From assembly GCA_903861045.1 (NCBI GenBank), contig CAIOST010000120.1, forward strand, positions 1 to 55,796: a stretch of DNA of 55,796 bases. Direction: 5' to 3'. The notes beneath the pieces are model-generated. The model ran no database searches, was not told the DNA's origin, and saw nothing but the letters and a program-made list of their open reading frames with translations. The position numbers were made by a program, and so were the translations under genes. The DNA is from an uncultured bacterium. Lineage in GTDB: Bacteria; Verrucomicrobiota; Kiritimatiellia; RFP12; CAIWXQ01. This document shows, in pieces, positions 53,348-55,796 of the stretch (position 1 is its first letter; every line of letters begins with the position of its first letter).

Positions 53348-53659
53348 TCACAACACCATCCGCACACCTGCCACGGCGCGCAACTCGCGATCCAGTCGCA
53401 CCATCTCCGCGCGATCCCGTATGCGTGCACTCACCTGCCACGAACGGAACTTGCCGGCGCTGGAGGCCTTCCCAGGCTGCAGTGCGGCGGTAACTTCGGC
53501 CGTCGCCAACACCTGCTGCAACTGCGCCTCCCCCTGAAAATCACCGGCCACAATGATCCGGAAATGGCACTCCGCCGGATAGATCGAGGTTGGATCCACC
53601 GCCGCCCACCCCTCCGCCGGTTCCCCGGACGAACTACTAGCATCGTCGCACGTTTTCAC
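53348..53659 (-). CDS. DUF493 family protein (YbeD-like)
   Basis: About 103 residues. YPAECHFRIIVAGDF and the C-terminal pattern GKFRSWQVSARIRDRAEM match the DUF493/YbeD alpha-beta fold, a small ACT-like domain of unknown role. GTG 53659 is the most likely start, because further upstream the open frame runs into the repeat cluster and loses similarity. No strong ribosome site is seen. The 65 bases before nadD are unassigned. Confidence 0.7.
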   Translation of the reverse strand: MKTCDDASSSSGEPAEGWAAVDPTSIYPAECHFRIIVAGDFQGEAQLQQVLATAEVTAALQPGKASSAGKFRSWQVSARIRDRAEMVRLDRELRAVAGVRMVL

Positions 53660-53825
53660 GGGAGCTACTATACCCCCCCCCTTGCCGGAAAAGCAATCGG
53701 GGAATCGCTGACATAAGAGCCCTCGTGCCACTTCGCGTGAGGGGCGCGCAGGAGGCGCAATAAGAGTGGGTGTACATGAGGGTGTAAGAGTCGTTATCCG
53801 CGATGGCCTACCCCTGGCTAATGGC

Positions 53826-54185
53826 TGACAAACCTTCAATTTGCGGGGACGGCATCCCGGAGGGATGCGCGCAATTAGACGGGGGTCGAGGCGCGCAGCG
53901 CCGACACCCCCGGACCACGTGGCCATGCCGATTGCATCCCGGAGGGATGCCAGCCATTAGCCGGGGGTTGAGGCGCAACGCGCCGACACCCCCGGAACAC
54001 GCGGCACCCCGGCGAACGCGATCCCGGCGGGATCGCAGACCTTGCGGGGAATGCGCGAAACAGGTGGTGGCCGGTGTCGGCTGACATCCCTCCGGGATGC
54101 CATACGTTTTAAAATCCATGTCCGGGGGTGTCGCTGCGCTCGACCACCGGCTAATGGCCGGCAAACCTCCGGTTTGCGGGATGAT
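53826..54185. repeat. Cluster of CATCCCGGAGGGATG / ACACCCCCGG intergenic repeats
   Basis: Two direct copies (about 53851-53920 and 53934-54005) share GGCATCCCGGAGGGATGC-like palindromes, ATTAGnCGGGGGT, GAGGCGC and GACACCCCCGGA, about 83 bases apart. A partial copy starts at about 54011 (GATCCCGGCGGGATC). A copy in the opposite direction spans about 54086-54185, with ATCCCTCCGGGAT and CCGGGGGTGTCG. The repeats can fold on themselves and lack coding function. Apparent peptides in all frames are due to the repeat. The family looks like those spread through many PVC genomes. Confidence 0.8.
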
Positions 54186-54214
54186 ACCGACCTCGGTTTG
54201 TTGGTAGTCGGGGT

Positions 54215-55306
54215 TCATGGTGTTACACCTGACTCTAGGTCTTGGGTGATTTGTTCCAGGCGTGCCTTAAGTTCCTCTCTGGACGGCAGGTAGAGCTGGT
54301 ATTTGGCGGCGAAGATATTGGCATCCTTTGGCAAGGTAAGCTCTACCAGTGCGTCGTTCTTGCGATGGCAGAGCACTATGCCGATTGTAGGAAGTTCGTC
54401 CGCCGTTTTGACGTGGCGGTCGAAGTAGTTCACGTACATTTGCATCTGCCCAAGATCCTGATGGGTGAGCTTGGTGCGTTTGAGGTCAATCAGGACATAG
54501 CAGCGGAGAAGCCGGTTGTAGAAGACGAGATCCACGTAGAAATGGTCGTTATCGAAGGTGAAGCGCTTCTGCCGGGCTTCGAAGAGGAACCCTTTGCCCA
54601 GTTCGAGCAGGAAAGCTTCCAGTTTGTCGATAATGGCGGACTCCAGTTCATCCTCGGAATAGTGCGGACGGTCAGTCAAGCCGAGGAACTCCAGCACCAG
54701 CGGGTTCTTGATCAGATCGGCGGCTTTCTCCACGACCTGCCCCTGCGTGGCAAGTCGCCGGATTTCGTCTTTACTCCGGCTGAGGGCGAGGCGCTGGTAG
54801 AGGGAACTGGCCATCTGCCGCTCCAGTTCCCGGACGCTCCACTGGTTTGCAGCGGCCTCGACCTCGTAGAAACGACGTTCGTCCGGTGAATCAAGGGTCA
54901 GAAGGGTGACGTAGTGCGACCAACCCAGCGTGAAACTCTTGAACAAATCGGCAGACAGTGTCTGCCGAATCTCTAACACGTTGCCGGACAATAAGCTGAG
55001 CGACGGGGCTGATCCGGCAGACGCCGTCTGCCGGATCTCCTTGCGGTCCAGATAGAAGGCGCGAAACTGGCGCAGCGAACGCACAGAGAACCCCTTGCCG
55101 AGGGCTTCTGACAGGCGCTCCAACAATCCGGAACCATAGGCGGCACGGTCCGCACCCTTCTGCTCATATTCGACAACATACCAACCTAACAGCCAGTTGC
55201 GAACGGCAAGGGAGGTGTCTGCCAGCTGTCCAACCCGGGATTGAACAGCCGCATGGGTATTGCGGCAGAGTTCGATCAGCGTGCCAAAATCGAACGGCGT
55301 GCTCAT
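54215..55306 (-). CDS. PDDEXK nuclease domain protein (DUF1016, YhcG type)
   Basis: A 363-residue protein. The N-terminal DUF1016 part (about 1-170) is helical and DNA-binding-like (WYVVEYEQKG, LSEALGKGFSVRSLRQFR). The C-terminal PD-(D/E)XK part has FYVDLVFYNRLLRCYVLIDLK, where D and the IDLK of the second strand are catalytic candidates, and GIVLCHRKND. ATG 55306 overlaps the stop of the hsdM fragment by four bases, the coupling expected in a restriction-modification locus. Genes of this type are often found with type I systems and may be accessory nucleases. Confidence 0.85.
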   Translation of the reverse strand: MSTPFDFGTLIELCRNTHAAVQSRVGQLADTSLAVRNWLLGWYVVEYEQKGADRAAYGSGLLERLSEALGKGFSVRSLRQFRAFYLDRKEIRQTASAGSAPSLSLLSGNVLEIRQTLSADLFKSFTLGWSHYVTLLTLDSPDERRFYEVEAAANQWSVRELERQMASSLYQRLALSRSKDEIRRLATQGQVVEKAADLIKNPLVLEFLGLTDRPHYSEDELESAIIDKLEAFLLELGKGFLFEARQKRFTFDNDHFYVDLVFYNRLLRCYVLIDLKRTKLTHQDLGQMQMYVNYFDRHVKTADELPTIGIVLCHRKNDALVELTLPKDANIFAAKYQLYLPSREELKARLEQITQDLESGVTP

Positions 55307-55566
55307 GCTTTCGCCCCTATCTTCTTCAAATGTCCATTCACTTTGGCCGCCAGAGCTTCCACCTCCTCCACGAGTTGCGGCAGCGGCGTGGCGTAGGTCT
55401 CGGCGAGCTGGCGGATGCGGCCGGTAAGGGTCTGCGAGACGCGGTCCAGCTCGCCCTGCACGGCGGCGGCGATGGTGGCTAGCCATTTGTCGCCCACCAC
55501 AAGGGTCTGGATGTCGGCCTCTGTGAGTTTGGGGTACTTGTCGGAGCCGTACTTGAAGAACAGCAT
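55303..55566 (-). pseudogene. C-terminal fragment of a type I restriction methylase subunit (HsdM)
   Basis: The 87 residues KLTEADIQTLVVGDKWLATI through GRIRQLAETYATPLPQL to AALAAKVNGHLKKIG match the C-terminal helical tail of HsdM. The N-terminal methylase domain with its NPPF motif is absent and the upstream frame breaks near 55566, with LFMLFFKYGSDKYPK being the last methylase-like text. Either the gene is truncated or it is broken by the repeat at the window end. It overlaps the DUF1016 start. Confidence 0.7.
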
Positions 55567-55796
55567 GAACAGGACATAGGGTCAGCAGGTGGTACACGCG
55601 TGACGGCAACGGGCAGGAGCAGGTCAGAAGCTGGTATGCACGTCAAGGTTGGCAGGGCGCAGGACATCGGGTGTGGTTCAAGTTAGTGGAATGAGAAAGG
55701 AAAGATTCACCACGAAGAGCACGAAGACCACGAAGAAGTTGGGAAATTGTGCGTGTATCCTACAACATCCGGCCCTGCCTTGTTGTCTTCACGCGG
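55567..55796. other. End-of-window intergenic with CCACGAAG repeat
   Basis: Upstream of the hsdM fragment I see no gene. CACCACGAAGAGCACGAAG and a further CACGAAGAAG (within 55708-55738) form a short tandem of CCACGAAG-like units, the inverse of the sequence at 35409-35430 and related to the CACAAAAG series inside the element at 16611-16884. Confidence 0.5.

Noticed and set aside
53700-54218. Open frames of 60-136 codons with GIPEGCQP-like peptides in several frames
   Set aside because: They are translations of the repeat cluster; the similar peptides come from the repeated DNA.

Overview
The window is a GC-rich chromosomal segment from an obligately anaerobic, probably fermentative bacterium. 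Three things support that lifestyle: a trimeric [FeFe]-hydrogenase with all three maturases, a selenocysteine formate dehydrogenase with the whole selenium pathway, and two Rex redox repressors. A large secreted MORN/LamG/DUF4091 protein, a DUF4832 remnant, and repeat families typical of PVC-type environmental genomes suggest a Kiritimatiellota/Verrucomicrobia-like host. That placement is an inference; no rRNA or phylogenetic marker was analysed.

Layout. 1-5.7 kb: a deleted DUF4832 gene, a secreted MORN-LamG-DUF4091 protein and a PHP phosphoesterase. 5.8-10 kb: a decayed cysteine-type formate dehydrogenase, rex copy 1 (minus) and an OFA-family MFS carrier. 10-16.5 kb (minus): rpmH-rnpA-yidD-yidC-dinB-hexokinase-endonuclease Q. 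16.6-16.9 kb: a MITE-like element. 17-19 kb: birA and an aldolase-family gene ending in a strong terminator. 19-28.6 kb (minus): hydB-hydA-hydC-aspA-hydF-hydG-hydE. 29.1-35.4 kb (plus): a CBS protein, a NuoE-NuoF fusion, Sec-type fdhA (in-frame TGA at 33225) and a ferritin-like protein. 35.7-43.1 kb (plus): tRNA-Sec, selA, selB, yedE, a tusA-like gene, a cysteine desulfurase, a DUF3343 gene and selD. 43.2-47 kb: a PIN toxin-like pair, a small CQLGCF-tailed protein and modABC. 47-48 kb: rex copy 2. 48-56 kb: an aminotransferase (with a broken upstream duplicate), DUF1848, gltX, rsfS, nadD, a DUF493 gene, a repeat cluster, a DUF1016 nuclease and an hsdM fragment.

How it fits together. The 19-47 kb block brings together almost everything needed for a molybdenum (or tungsten)/selenium formate dehydrogenase and an NAD(H)-linked [FeFe] hydrogenase: structural genes, metal uptake, selenium uptake and activation, Sec decoding and H-cluster assembly. 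Two intergenic regions (28673-28827 and 47068-47224) share one architecture: a Rex-type operator, about 50 bp, TTGAYTATAA, 22 bp, GTTCTAYCWAGGCACA, about 23 bp, and a second Rex-type operator. The first lies between the divergent hyd and fdh operons and the second precedes rex copy 2, so NADH/NAD+ sensing by Rex probably coordinates the block and rex itself. The region also carries several decayed genes (DUF4832, Cys-type fdh, aminotransferase copy, hsdM), which points to active gene turnover.
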